The position numbers and the translations under genes are program-made. This document shows positions 1 through 11,687 of a stretch of DNA of 64,000 bases, piece after piece. Position 1 is the first letter of the stretch; every line of letters begins with the position of its first letter. The stretch lies in contig JAQFVV010012416.1 in NCBI GenBank assembly GCA_028023455.1, positions 10,005,032 through 10,069,031 on the forward strand, read 5' to 3'. The DNA is from Epiperipatus broadwayi (taxonomy: Eukaryota; Onychophora; Udeonychophora; Euonychophora; Peripatidae). A model generated the notes under the pieces. It searched no databases, was not told the DNA's origin, and saw nothing but the letters and a program-made list of their open reading frames with translations.

Positions 1-30
1 ATCTATCTTGGTGTTGGAGAGTATGATTTC

Positions 31-2906
31 TCAGATCACTCTGAATCCCATACATTGTGAGAAAAGGTGTTCCAATGTCTCATCGCCGTTCATGCAAATA
101 CTGCAAGTAGGGTCTATGTTGTGACCATGTTTGTAAAAGAGGAAGTGATTAGTAGGTAGTCCATTAATCTTGTATTTAATGAGGAAGTCTAGGTATTTGG
201 CCTTTAGACTCCATCTTTTAAAGTTGGATACCAGTTTCTGATTATTGTAATAAAATGTGTTGATTATAGGGTGTAAGATTGGATGGAGGATTGTGTATGC
301 TTGCCATAATGATATTTTAGAATTGAATGTGGAGTCATTTATTGGGCAGTGCTGTTTGATAAAACTTGTGTTTCTAGTGATCCATGTTTGTCTGTCTGGT
401 GGGGGTCGGTCAGTGGGTGTTACCTTTTGGAGGAAAGTTTTTTGGAGAATTGTGTTAAAACCATATGATGCTACCAAGTTGTTTATGACATTGTGGGTTT
501 TTTGGTAAATCAATGCCTGAATGGAGTGGAGAGCAAGACCATTTACCTTTCTTGGTCGCTGAGTGCCTTTGAGGCTTATCGCAACCATTTTACCTTTCCA
601 GAAAAGCCTTGAGCACAAGCCATTTATTTTATTTATGAAGCTTTTGTTGCATTTGATAAATGGAAGAAAGTATGCTATTTTTGGCATCACATTCATGTTA
701 ATTAGTGCTACCTTGCCAGGGAGGGAAAGGTAGACTTGTGTCAAGGAAGTGATGAATTTGTTTGTTGTTTCTAGGATGTTATCCTGAATCTCTTTGGTCA
801 TTGCTGTGGTAGATTTGAATATGGAAAACCCAAGATATCTCTGTGGCTTGGCAGAGAAGAAGGTGTTAATTTTCCTTCCTGAAACAATTTGCCAGGAGGC
901 AGACTTGCTGGGGTTGAATTGCAACCTGTATTTCTCAGTATAGCAGCTTAATATTGTTTGTAGCAAAGGAATATGTTTTCTTGATGGTAGGATGATCATT
1001 ACATCATCCATGTAGGCAAACGTGTTGAATTCTCTGCTTAAATTGGGTATGATTTATATATGCGATGAAGCATAGGGCACTGAGGGGGGAACCCTGAGGG
1101 AGAGCTTGTGTCGGGTTAAATCTGGAGGTGATGTTACCATCCATAGTGATAAAAATTTCCCTGTTGTATAGTAAATTTCTTATGATCTGGACAGCAGCTG
1201 CAGGAACATCATTCTTGGCCAAAATATTTAAGAGTATGTCTATATGTACCGAGTCAAAGGCTGTAGCAATGTCCAGTTGAATAGCTATCGGCCCTGACTT
1301 CCGATGGATTCTGACATAATCAATGATGGAGATTATGTTGCCCATTGCATGTGCAGTAGAGGATCCCTTGACATATTGGTTGTTAGATATGTGCTTTAAG
1401 ACATTTTGTTGGATGAGGTCTTTGATCACGGACTCTACAATTTTAATTAGCAGGGGTGTCATGGAAATAGGTCTGATGTTTGGAACTAGCGCCACTGGGT
1501 AAAGGTTAGGTATCATTCTATTACCTGTTGCTAGGTAATCCACCATCTTCTTCATTATGGGAATTGCAAATTGATTGAGGTGTAGGATTAGGAATCTGGG
1601 AATCCCATGTAATCCAGGATGTACACCATCTGGAAGGGAAGATATTTTTTGTTGGAGTAGGTTTTCTGTGATCCCATGTGGTGCCTGTGGATCAACTTCA
1701 GACCAGAATTGTGTGCCATTGAAGATTGCGGTTTGCATTCTTTGCTGGAAGTGTTCTTTTATTGTGTTCATCATAGGTGTTCCCAGTAAGGTTTTCCTGT
1801 CTGCAATGATGGAGGGGAGTGGTTTTGTTATTTTTCTCTCCAAGTGCCCATCTCAAGTAGCCTTTTGTCCAGTGATGATAAATAGCATTTGACTCTCCTA
1901 ATGGATAGGTATTCCGCCAGGGATTTTTGTCTTGATCGGTATAGGTTTTTAAGACTATATATATATCTTGTGTTTTGATAGGTTGACTTTGGAGCATCTG
2001 AAGCTGATTCTCTATTTGTAGAAAATCTCTGAAGAGGCCATTAGGGCCTTTGACTTTCATGGTGTGGTGTTTTAATATTGTCTGCAGGATGCCTATAAAT
2101 GAAAACCAGGCTTCTTCAGCTGGTCTTGAAAAGATGTTGATTTTGTGAAAATATATATAAGATTCAGACACTATGGCCTCTGTCATGTTTGATTTTGTTA
2201 CCATCCACATGGTTTTGTGAAGAGCCTCTGGGGTTGGGAGGCCAGCCATGGTTTCAAGAGTAACTACAAGGGCCATATGGTCCGAAAACGAAACCGGTAA
2301 AAGTTTTGCATTTAGATGAAAATGTAAATCTGGTGAATAATATAATAGGTCTATTAGGGTTTGGTGTGATTTGGTGTAAAAGGAGTAGGATCCGGGAGGA
2401 AGGAATCCTTCGCCACACATCAAGTTTCTATTTATCAGTGGAAGAAATTTTAAGTTAAAGCGACCATATGTGGTGTTAAAATCTCCCAATATAAGTAAAG
2501 AATCTGATTTGTTGCTAAGGATATTATTTAAAATCTGAATGATTTTGTGATAGATAGTAGGATTGTTTCAAGTGTATATATAAGCTAGATTTACACTGTA
2601 GCCCCAATAGTCTATTTCTAATAAGATTAAGTTGTTATCTAAATAGAGAATACAGAATTTGTTTGGAGGAAATTTTTTGTTAATTAATACTTCAACCCCT
2701 CCAGCTGCTGAATGTCCAACTGAAAATTTAGTGAAGCCCATAGTGGCAATTAATTTTTCTATTTTAGTGTCGGTGTTATTATGGAATTTGGTTTCCCCCA
2801 TTAGAAGGATGTGGGGAGAGTTAATGCTTATCCAATTTCTAATTGCGTGAGCATGGGCCAATGAGTTGAGGCCACGGACTTTAATCCCTGCAATTTTATA
2901 GTTCAT
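31..2906 (-). pseudogene. LINE ORF2: endonuclease-reverse transcriptase, decayed
   Basis: The reading begins at a Met (MNYKIAGIKVRGLN) at 2906. The N-terminal part carries the endonuclease signatures: a GETK-like segment near 2780, GDFN near 2485 and SDHMAL near 2270. The reverse transcriptase follows: an ArgProIleSer block near 1465, LDIATAFDSVH near 1260, LPQGSPLSALCF near 1080 and the catalytic FAYMDDVMII at about 990-1020. The last domain ends with CSICMNGDETLEHLFSQC near 60-110, a Cys/His zinc-binding type motif. Breaks: one in-frame stop near 2567 between the two endonuclease halves, a frameshift near 1840, a frameshift near 1005 just before YMDD, and a stop at 31. The catalytic Asp pair is intact, so decay is moderate. 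Its normal role is target nicking and cDNA synthesis for the LINE. Family assignment as a LINE is certain; clade is not. Confidence 0.9.
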
Positions 2907-2926
2907 AATATAGTGTCCCTGCCCCC

Positions 2927-4018
2927 TTAGCCGGCCCCTGGTCTCGGGGAGAAATTTGGAAGTAAATGACTATAATTGGTTTCTTGATCTGATGCTTCTT
3001 CCAATGAGAGTTGATGTAGATTTGATTCCATGAGTACTGGAAGGTCCTCATTTTCCATAGAATCTGGTAATTCCAAATAGGGATCATCTTCCATTGGTGC
3101 TGAATCAGTATCAGAGTGCTCAGAGGTTTTTCTTTTCTTTTTTTCCCATGACACTTTGTGTTTACTTTGTGATTCTTGTGAATCTGGTTTTAATGTAGGT
3201 AGTTGTGTTATAAACCCAGAATTCATATTGTCATCTGAGCTTGATTTATCCGGAACATCTGATTTCCGTTTATTAATATTTGGTATAGCTTGTCGTATTA
3301 GCTCTACTTCTTGTGAAAGATCCTGATTCCAATGTCCAGATAAACCATCCTTTTCCCCCAGGTTTGGAGTTTTGGTGTGTGCTGGGTTGAGTTTTTTCCT
3401 TGGTTTATTGGTTTTGCTACTTTCTTTTTGAGGATGTGGAGTTATTGTATTTTGTTTACTTTGTGACTTTCTAGGTGATTGGGTGTTATTTTTGTCTATT
3501 TTGATTTTGGTATCTGTTTCTTCTATTGGAAGTGATTTCAAGTCTGAAGGATTGTCAAGCATTGATTCATGGCCCTTTTTTTTCCAATGTTGTACTGTTT
3601 ATTGACTGAATATTATCTGTGTATTAGTTTGAAATGAGATGAGGTGTACTTGATGTAGTTGTTTGTTTATCATTTCTATTTTTGTTTGTATTTTTGTTTG
3701 TATTGTTGTGGAATTCCATTTCAGTTTGTTGGGAAAGATTATCATCTTGATCTTCATCTCTAGATATTATGTGGTCTGGTGTTACGTCTGTGGGAGTTAT
3801 GTCTATAGATTCGGTGTAGTTTGATGTTGTAGCCTTGTGTTTATCAGTGTGGTATTCAATATTATTGTCTGTTTTAGGTGACTGTTTGGTGTCTGTAGTT
3901 GTTGTTGTTTCTATATTCTTTCCACTGCAGCGGTGGAACTTGCTTTTCTTTTGATTGCAGATAGTGCAGATACGTGCCAAACAGTCTTTTATAAAGTGTG
4001 TCCATTGTAAACAGTGAA
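2927..4018 (-). pseudogene. LINE ORF1-like protein with CCHC zinc knuckle, decayed
   Basis: Two open stretches in the same region (3980-3624 and 3562-2927) are probably one ORF1 split by a break near 3590. Reading upstream of the first Met extends the frame to about 4018 and gives CFHCLQWTHFIKDC, an exact C-x2-C-x4-H-x4-C knuckle. A second Cys-rich segment, CTICNQKKSKFHRC, has different spacing. The rest is low-complexity and hydrophilic: a Thr-rich tract after the knuckles, then Lys/Ser/Asp/Glu-rich sequence. This is what a LINE ORF1 nucleic-acid chaperone tail usually looks like. There is no recognisable fold in the C-terminal half. It stops about 20 bp before ORF2. An in-frame TGA immediately upstream of the knuckle means the N-terminal part is missing or frameshifted. 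Confidence 0.75.
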
Positions 4019-4021
4019 AGC

Positions 4022-4984
4022 ACTGTCAACTATAACTTTCAAATTCTACTGCCATTAGATAAATCTAATAATGCTCAAGGCTGGATATGTTTACAAATGT
4101 AAATACATCAAAGCAATCAATACCTAAACATTGCCAATAACAATCTCAATCTATTGTCAAGGCAATCTCCTTTTTATAATAAAAGTGGATATCCATCTAT
4201 CTATGGTCCAATATATTTATATAGACACTAAATATGGATAGCATGAATATAAAATAATAATGAATCCATTTTAGTGTTAGATAATTAAATTTTTATTCAC
4301 AGAAGCACAAAAACATTAGTAGATTTTTTTTTTTTAATTGAAGTAATGAATATTTGAAACATTGTACTGATGTGCATTTATTTATGAATAAATAAGAAAA
4401 TACCTTATTTACATTAAAATGCTATTTTAATATAGTTCATATTAGTCAATTAGTGATTAATTATTTGTTTGCTTGTTTTTTATTTATAGGGAATTTTTTA
4501 AAATGCTAATTAATTTCATTTCCCCTTTTCACAGAATTTTTTTCTTTTGTAAATTGTAATTTGCACAGTTTTTATTTTGTATGTAAATACAATCATTGCT
4601 TATTTATATTACTTATTTACAAAATATTATTTATTCATGATGAATATTGTTTATTTACCTGTAATTAAATCAGTACAGAATTAATAGGATTGTCTTATAG
4701 AATCCTTTATGTAAAGATTTACAAATTATTATAAGACACTTATATACAATTTAATTTTGACGGCATAAGATTCATTTATTCAGAAAAAATAAATTTTAAT
4801 GAAAGTTTAAATGGTAAATATATGCAAAAAAAAAAAAAGGATTTGTATAAAATACAATAATTAAAGCAAATGCATTTTGGGGAAGAATTTGCTAAAGTAC
4901 TTTTTAGTAATCAAAGCCTTAATTATCACAATCATATTTTTTTTAAAAAAAAAAATTAAATACAAGGTGTAACAATTTAATTCT
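4022..4984. other. AT-rich DNA, no gene seen
   Basis: Homopolymer and A/T-rich sequence between the LINE 5' end and the mariner relic. I see no coding signature, repeat boundary or RNA gene. Confidence 0.6.
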
Positions 4985-5900
4985 TGCTGTTGAAGTGTAC
5001 AATAGTGACCACTGCTGCTTTCAAAGTAGTCCCCTTATGCATTTATACACTGATTAAAACAGTGTTTCCATTTCTGGAAGCATACCTGGAACTTTTTCTG
5101 AATCCTGTTACACAGTTGTCTCACATTCTTTTGGATGTCAGTTATAGTAGAAAATCTTTATTCTTTCAGCACAGTTTTTAATTTTGAATATAATCAAAAA
5201 TCACAGGAAGTTAAGTCAGGTGAGTAGGCAGAGTGGTCTACTTGTGTAATTGATTTTTGGCCAAAAAGTCTCTCACAATGAGCACACTATAACTTAGTGC
5301 ATTGTTGATGTGAATGATCTATTTGTTAGGCTACAATTCAGGTTAATTTCTTCTAACACAATCTTATAATCTTTGAAGTACTTTTAAATAACATTGTTGG
5401 TTGGTTGGTTAGTTGTTCTTGTTCAATAAATTTTTGGTGGACTACTCCCTTGTGATCAAAGAAATATATCCACATGATCTTAAACTTTGAGCATGACATG
5501 CATACCTTTTTAGGATATGGTGAATCCAGGGATTTCTGTCATTCATAATTACTATTGGAAGCATTTGAAGAAAGATCAGTTTCAACATCAAACCATCATT
5601 GTTCATCCTTCAAGATCCAAAGCACAAATTTTGTAGAAATCTTTCTCATGGCCAATTCTTTACTTAAAATTAGCATAATTTTTTTCTTGATTAATATGCA
5701 ATGCATCAACTATCAATCTCAAACTTAATTGTCTGTCAAACTATATTGCATCTCACACTTTGTTAATATTAATGCAAGTCATTGTTTTTGGCTGTCCACT
5801 TCTGGAATCATCCATCATATCTTCTCATCTATCTTTGAACTTCTTATGCCACTCAAACACACTCAATTTCTTCATAGCATTTTCACTACATGCCATTTAT
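4985..5900 (-). pseudogene. Mariner-type (Tc1/mariner) transposase relic
   Basis: Translated on the minus strand across stops and shifts, the region reproduces a mariner transposase from the N-terminal helix-turn-helix half to the C terminus. Recognisable pieces in order: a DGRE/SGQP-like linker segment near 5790-5830, the first catalytic region near 5580 (a degraded KDE.WW-like block), FFDHKGVVHQKFIEQEQ at about 5415-5463, YSPDLTSCDF at about 5196-5235 holding the third catalytic Asp, and a C-terminal INAWGDYFE near 5025. The middle HDNA block near 5280-5310 is destroyed. Many in-frame stops interrupt it, so it is a fossil. Terminal inverted repeats were not found. The family is known to excise and insert at TA dinucleotides; this copy cannot do so. 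Confidence 0.8.
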
Positions 5901-6035
5901 ATTATTTTATTTATAATTCTTCACTCATATACACTTTAATGCAATTAATTTTCTTAAAAACTTCTTCATTTTCTTACAGTTTCGACTGTCCAGTAGTCTT
6001 CTTCAGAGCTCCATCTTCCTTACAGTTGTTTTAAT
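5900..6035 (+). repeat. Dispersed repeat with 'GTTTCGACT...TCTTCTTCAG' motif, copy 1
   Basis: T-rich lead-in followed by a short self-complementary stretch (CGACTGTCCAGTAGTCTTC) at about 5980-5998 and then TTCAGAGCTCC. The same arrangement recurs near 13587 and 22990. Resembles the short imperfect stem followed by CTTCATCAG that I associate with Penelope-like element 3' regions, but that link is inference. Confidence 0.45.
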
Positions 6036-6494
6036 TTTAATTAAAATAATATATATGATTATATGATAATATATATGATTATATGAAGATATGCAAAAAA
6101 AGTGAAGGAGAAAAATAAGAGAATATACATGCCATTTACAATAGTTGTAATGTTTCAGTAGCACATTTTCTGATTTTCACACAAATTTTGATATTAATTC
6201 ATGCTTAAATTTTCAATGACCTATTTTTACACCAAAGCATACACACAGATATTTGTTATCTTCTCAATAGCTAACTAACAACTAGCTCTATCAGTTTAAA
6301 ATTTACATATATGTTAGCTTAAATATGTTTAAAAACAAATTACTCATGAGATTTTGATACAGTTAGGTCATGGATTGACACCACATGGCCATTCCGGGAA
6401 TTAAATTGTCATACCTCATTTTTTAGCATAATTAGTTATAGTGTTAATATTTATTTTTATTGATATTACATATGTAATTTTAAGGGATATAAAT
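6036..6494. other. AT-rich DNA, no gene seen
   Basis: Simple AT-rich sequence; nothing supportable before the repeat array begins. Confidence 0.5.
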
Positions 6495-8345
6495 TTCAAT
6501 GACCCACCTCTCCACTCTATCTAATACTATACCCACCATATATCTGAAAATATAAATAATCACCAATATCATTTCATCTAAACCACAATCATCAGTTTCC
6601 AGATTTCATCTCCCACACATATACTATATCCAGATATATATTAGATGATAATCTTCCTACTTTAATGACCCCAATCTACTACACCCTCCAACTCTTCAAC
6701 CATCCATTCAATTGAAAATCTGATTCCAAACCCCCTGACAATTTCACCCATTTGACCTAAAGTCAATTACCCCACTTACAGGACATAATCCATTTAATAC
6801 ATGTCAAATCGACATCTCTATAATGTAATAATGAAAACAGCTTATTATATACTGTGTGTCTATATGTAATATATATATGAACAGACTTTCAGAGACCCAT
6901 CACTCTCCACTCTATCTAATATCACTGATACACTCAACACATATATGCTGAAAACATAAATAATCACCAATATACTATTTCATCTAAACCACAATCATCA
7001 GTTGTCCAGATTATCATCTCCCCACACATATATACTATAATGCTCAGATATATATTAAGATAGACAATCTTCCTACTTTAATGGACCTCCAACTACTACA
7101 CCCTCCAACTCTTCAACCATCCATTCAATTGAAAATCTAGATGGATGTCAAAGGCCACCCTGAGGCCGAGATTCTTGTCCACCCATGTTGACCTAAGCAA
7201 CTGAACCCCACATGTACAGGACAATCCATTTAATACTGTGCAAAGCCACTCTATAATGTAATAACTGAAAACGCTATTCTCTATAGAATATAGGGTATCC
7301 GTTCAGCCCCCCCACTCTACTAATACACTAACACCCACAATACTGAAAACATAAATAACACCAATAACATTTCACAAACCCAACACTCCATACACCCCAC
7401 ACATATATACTATACCGAATATATTAAGATAGACACCCTCTTTGCCCCCTCCCCCCCACCTCACCCCCCATGAAAATCTGGAAACACACCGCCGTGCACA
7501 CCCTTTGACCTAAAGCAACTGAACCCCCTACAGGACATAATCCATTTAATCAGTGCAAGGTGGGCACCCTAAATGTAATACTGAAAACGCTATTATAACC
7601 GTGTGCTATATATGTAATATAGGGTATGCACACCCCCCCCCCCCCAATACCGAACCCCCTATAGCGACAACCCAACCGCGCTAAACCGCAATCACGGTCC
7701 GATAAGGGGGAGAAACTGGACCAACGATGATGCTGGTTTAGCTGAAACGATATTGGTGATTATTTAGTTTCAGCATATATGTGCTTGAGGTACGTGATAT
7801 TAGATAGAGTGGTGATGGGTCCTGAAAGTCTGTGCTCATATACCCTATATTACATATAAGACACACGGATAAAAGCCTGTTTCAGTTATTACTTAAGAAT
7901 GCGCCATCCTTGCACTGATAAATGGATTAGCCTGACATGTGGGGTTCAGATTGACTTTAGGTCAACATGGGTGTGACACTCGGCCTCAGGGTGGCCTTGG
8001 CACCATCATCAGATTTTCAATTGAATGGATGGTTGAAGAGTTGGAGGGTGTAGTAGATTGGAGCCTGTCCATTAAAGTAGGAAGATTGTCTATCTTAATA
8101 TATATCTGAGCACTTATAGTATATATGTGTGGGAGATGATAATCTGGACCAACTGATGATTGCTGGTTTAGCATGAAATACGTATATTGGTGATTATTTA
8201 TGTTTTCAGCATATATGTGCTTGAGTGTATCAGTGATATTAGATAGAGTGGAGAGTGATGGGTCATCTGAAAGTCTGTGCTCATATACCCTATATTACAT
8301 ATATAGACACACAGGTATATAATAAGCCTGTTTTCAGTTATATGT
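6495..8345. repeat. Tandem then inverted array of a ~390-bp interspersed repeat
   Basis: Three degenerate direct copies start near 6495, 6878 and 7293, followed by two copies in reverse complement (about 7700-7890 partial and 7880-8345). Shared landmarks include CACTCTCCACTCTATCTAAT, ATAAATAATCACCAATAT, CCAACTCTTCAACCATCCAT and TGACCTAAAG. The whole block is therefore a large imperfect palindrome centred near 7660. Between about 7290 and 7700 the copies lose many A/T bases and gain runs of C and G, unlike the flanks; this looks like poor consensus sequence or strong local decay. The same family occurs at 24603-25602 and 30585-31105. Confidence 0.75.
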
Positions 8346-9569
8346 AATTTTAAAAATAATCCTAAAACTTTTAATATTAAATCAAGTATTTATTTTTATT
8401 TAGTTTGACTTTTTAAATTTTTTTTAAAAACAATACATAGATAAAACAACTTTAATCAATGACTACTAAATAAAGGCTTCTTCAATAGCCTTTTAAAAAG
8501 GAATATAATCTATTAGATTTGCCATTTTCTGAGTGATAAAAACTTTTTGTCATTGTTTTTTACCACAATAGTTAAGAATAGCCAGATACCAATTTACTGA
8601 CCAGTATTGGATGTTTAACTATTAACCATGAGATGGTTATTTGAAAGAAAAGTCTCAAATTTATTTGATTAATTATATTAAAAAATAATATTAAAACAAT
8701 TGTTTTATTTAGTAACAAATTTTATTTAATATAAAACTTGATCCATGGTCTGTAATAATTACTTACATCATCTAACCGGATTAAAAGTAACTGTGTGATG
8801 ATCTTTTCAAAATCTTATTTTCCATGTCATAATTAGATGATCCTATCATTATCATATGCATTTAAGTTATTTTTATTACTTATTTGAATATTAAAAATAA
8901 AAGCTATGAGTTTCTAATTGAAAAATAAGTATTTACTGGTATACAGAAGTACCATAAAAGGTTTGATGGCAAATGTATATTATATATTTCTAAAAGAAAT
9001 CACATGGAGTTAATATTTATATAAAGTATTTTTTTAGATCAGTTTAGTTAAAATTTTGACATTTCTTACATGAATTAGATATTAGAGGGGGAAAAAGAAT
9101 AATCATGTGACTTTTGAGCACCATAAGTTACCAGGTTGACCAGACAACTTAATATACTCCTATGATAGAAGGAAATTTTTTTTTATTTAAAAAAAGTTTG
9201 CTGCCAAATATTTTAAACAAATATATATATTAATTTATATGTATTTTAATTAGTTTGAAAAAAAAAAAAGATAAATTAGCTTTATATGGGGGGTAATTTA
9301 ATTATACAATAATTTATATAACTTTTATTTAAAAAAATAAATTAAACATATGTTATAATTTTTCAAGTGTATTATCTCAATATATATATACAAAGTGCAC
9401 ACATGACTATTTAAAACTTGAAAAGTATTAGATATGACAATGATATTTAGATTTTGGTTAAAATGAGTGTTTACGTTCTATATTAGCGCTATCTAAATAT
9501 TAAATAATATTTATTTTATACATTTTTATATATCTCTAAATAATTATCTTCATTATCATTTTTCAATTA
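8346..9569. other. AT-rich DNA, no gene seen
   Basis: No coding pattern or repeat structure that I can delimit; several A/T homopolymers. Confidence 0.5.
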
Positions 9570-10030
9570 TTAAAAATCTATCACAGGATGAAGGTCACCT
9601 AAATCCAGTTTTGTTGATTCATAGTTTTTCTTCTCTACACACCAGCAAATTTCTTATTTTCCATCCATATGCATATGATCTCTCTCTCAAGATCTTTTAT
9701 AATCTTTTGAAATCAAATTTAAATCTTTAACTACCCTTCTAGCAATATGTCCATCCCAATTGTATTTCTGGGTTTTTAATTCTTTCAGTGATATCAGTAA
9801 TACTTATTTGTTCTCCTATCTACTTAATTTTTCTTTCAATTCCTCTTTGTTATGGCAGCATACATTTATACATATTTCTTTGTATGGTTTGAAGTTCTTG
9901 TATTGCTCTGTTATGTGCTAAGTTTCACATCCTTATGTAAAAATTGGTAAAACACATTTATTATTATTTTTTTCTTTTTTTTCAAGTACTCAAGTGTATT
10001 TCCTGTTAATATTAAATTATTTCTACCAAA
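9570..10030 (-). pseudogene. RTE-like LINE relic, C-terminal segment
   Basis: Minus-strand translation across several stops follows the familiar C-terminal part of RTE-type LINE reverse transcriptases: a VLP.L-Y-G-.ET-like block near 9940, then a GI.RKI...GEQ-I-ITDI-ERIK-like block near 9790-9850, a W-G-H-IARR-like block near 9750, and a KIRKFAG-like block near 9650. No long open frame survives. Assignment rests on the order and spacing of these degenerate blocks and on a better-preserved relative at 63190-63575 on the other strand. Confidence 0.6.
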
Positions 10031-11109
10031 AGCATTTCATTCCAATTTAATTCTATGACTACTTATATCTGTATTAATAACCTAATCTGATTACTTGCAG
10101 TTATTAATTTCTTTTAATTCATGATTATAGTGCTTTATTTTTTCTTCTACAAAAAGCCATTGCACATTACTGTATTCTTTTTAGCATTTATTATTGTTTT
10201 GTTTTTTTTACTTTCATCTTATCTGATAACTCTTTGCAACATTTCCTGTGGCTTTGAAGGATTATTTGCAAAAACAAGGTACATTCATCCATCCCTAAAT
10301 GATTTAAAATCATTCCCATTTTTTTCACCCTTAATTCTAGCTTCTTATTAATGTAAAAAAGTTTGGATTATGTGATCACCCTATCTTACATTTTCACTGC
10401 TAATCTTAATATCACAGTAATTCTGATATCTGGTTTTTTTCATCAATTGTAAAAATATTTCTTATGACGTTATTATTGGACTAATAATATTGATTGCCAC
10501 AAAAAAATTATATTAGACTAGAAAAGAAAAAAAAAGAATCTATTCAAATAAATGTTTTAAAACAAATTGAGAAAGTTTGAGGATGCAGATTTTAAATATA
10601 TGCAAGTGAGAGTTTACTTTTGAAATACAGTACTAAATTATATTTAAGAAGCAATACTATGGCTTTAAATTTTACTGAAAAACAAAATTTATTCTATAAT
10701 ACAATCACTTACATGCCTTTATTTAGTTTTAATCTAAAATTGATTTATTTAAAATTAATACGTAATATATGTGTATAGATATATAGATAAGTATTGTTTT
10801 AATTTATCTAGTAGAATATTGTTAGTCTAACAACTATATAGAAATTAATTAATATTTTTTTCATTTTAATAGTATCTAATTAATATTTTTTGTATTTATT
10901 TCAGTAATTTAATTTGTAAATATATTTTATTTATTAAACCATGAATCTATTATTACTATTTATGTAAAAAAAATATTACTGTTTATGTTAACTTTCTTAT
11001 TTTCCTTTCAGTTCATATAAATTCTTTTTGCTTTTTTTTTTTTTTTACGAAGCAAGACCTTTTATTAATATGTATTTTCTCTCATCTTTATTTCTTTTTT
11101 TACATGCAG
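10031..11109. other. AT-rich DNA, presumed DENND5 intron
   Basis: T-rich sequence with short spurious open frames. I see no exon with good splice sites here apart from the one starting at 11110. Confidence 0.4.
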
Positions 11110-11145
11110 CATTGGCCTGGTGTGTTCTTCGGAAAAGGATTGATT
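11110..11145 (+). CDS. Candidate 36-nt microexon of the DENND5-like gene
   Basis: The segment is preceded by a T-rich tract and TGCAG and followed by GTACGT, a good acceptor and donor. It is 36 nt and enters in phase 1 (first two bases finish a codon), reading LAWCVLRKRID, with the last base completing a Ser codon with the next exon. This phase is exactly what the exon at 17262 requires. Another frame (HWPGVFFGKGLI) is also open but would not match that phase. Being a multiple of three, the exon could be included or skipped without changing frame. I cannot confirm the peptide against the family from memory, so this is a splice-site and phase argument. Confidence 0.45.
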
Positions 11146-11687
11146 GTACGTCTTCCACCCTCTTTTTTTGTCATCTAACATACTAATATTGTTACATTGT
11201 GCGCAATAACAAAATTTTCTCGAAATAATCAATGCTTTCAATGTTCCTCATTAGCTTGGCTGGCCTGCTTTTCTTATTATTTATTTATTTTTATTTATTT
11301 ATTTATACAGATTTATTTGACTTCCCACCTTCCCTCACCATCTTTTTTTACATATTTTTTGTTCTTTTTTAAAGTTCTGTTTTAATTTGCAGCAAACATT
11401 TCTATATATTGACTTTTTTTCTTATTATTTATATTTTTTATTCAAAAAACCATGAGAGAAATTAAGAGTTAATATTTTTAATACATTGAATAAATTAGGA
11501 GCTGGGGGCGAAGTAATATAGAAGAGGAGGACTTTTTTTATAGAAAGCTAAAAATATTTATAAATATTATTGAAGAACTCAATTCTAGAGTAATTATATA
11601 TAATTACATAAAGAAATTTTTTTTAAAAAAACCTTTTTCTTGAGCTGTGATAATTTGTAAATCTATACAAAAAATTTGTAATGATGG
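11146..11687. other. T-rich intron sequence
   Basis: Poly-pyrimidine-rich DNA, with a TTTA-rich stretch near 11275-11310. No feature beyond that. Confidence 0.4.

Larger units (their letters stand above)
1..4020 (-). mobile_element. Non-LTR retrotransposon (LINE), two decayed ORFs
   Basis: On the minus strand this block reads, in order, an ORF1 with a CCHC zinc knuckle, then an ORF2 with an apurinic-type endonuclease, a reverse transcriptase and a C-terminal Cys/His motif. That is the standard layout of two-ORF LINEs. ORF1 ends only about 20 bp before the ORF2 start, which is compact. The element runs off the left edge of the window at its 3' end, so tail and target duplication cannot be seen. 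The 5' end is lost near 4020, where an in-frame stop precedes the zinc knuckle. Clade is uncertain: the C-terminal C-x2-C...H-x3-C motif is shared by several LINE clades including Tx1/L1-like and R1/I-like groups. Frameshifts and stops show it is inactive. Confidence 0.9.

Noticed and set aside
257-508. Plus-strand 83-codon open frame in the LINE
   Set aside because: It lies antisense to the ORF2 C-terminal part, which has clear domain motifs.
1575-1892. Plus-strand Cys-rich 105-codon open frame
   Set aside because: Antisense to the LINE reverse transcriptase; Cys richness comes from the complementary strand.
10121-10351. T-rich open frame resembling a membrane protein
   Set aside because: Phe/Leu-rich translation is what T-rich DNA gives; no splice sites, no start context, no family.
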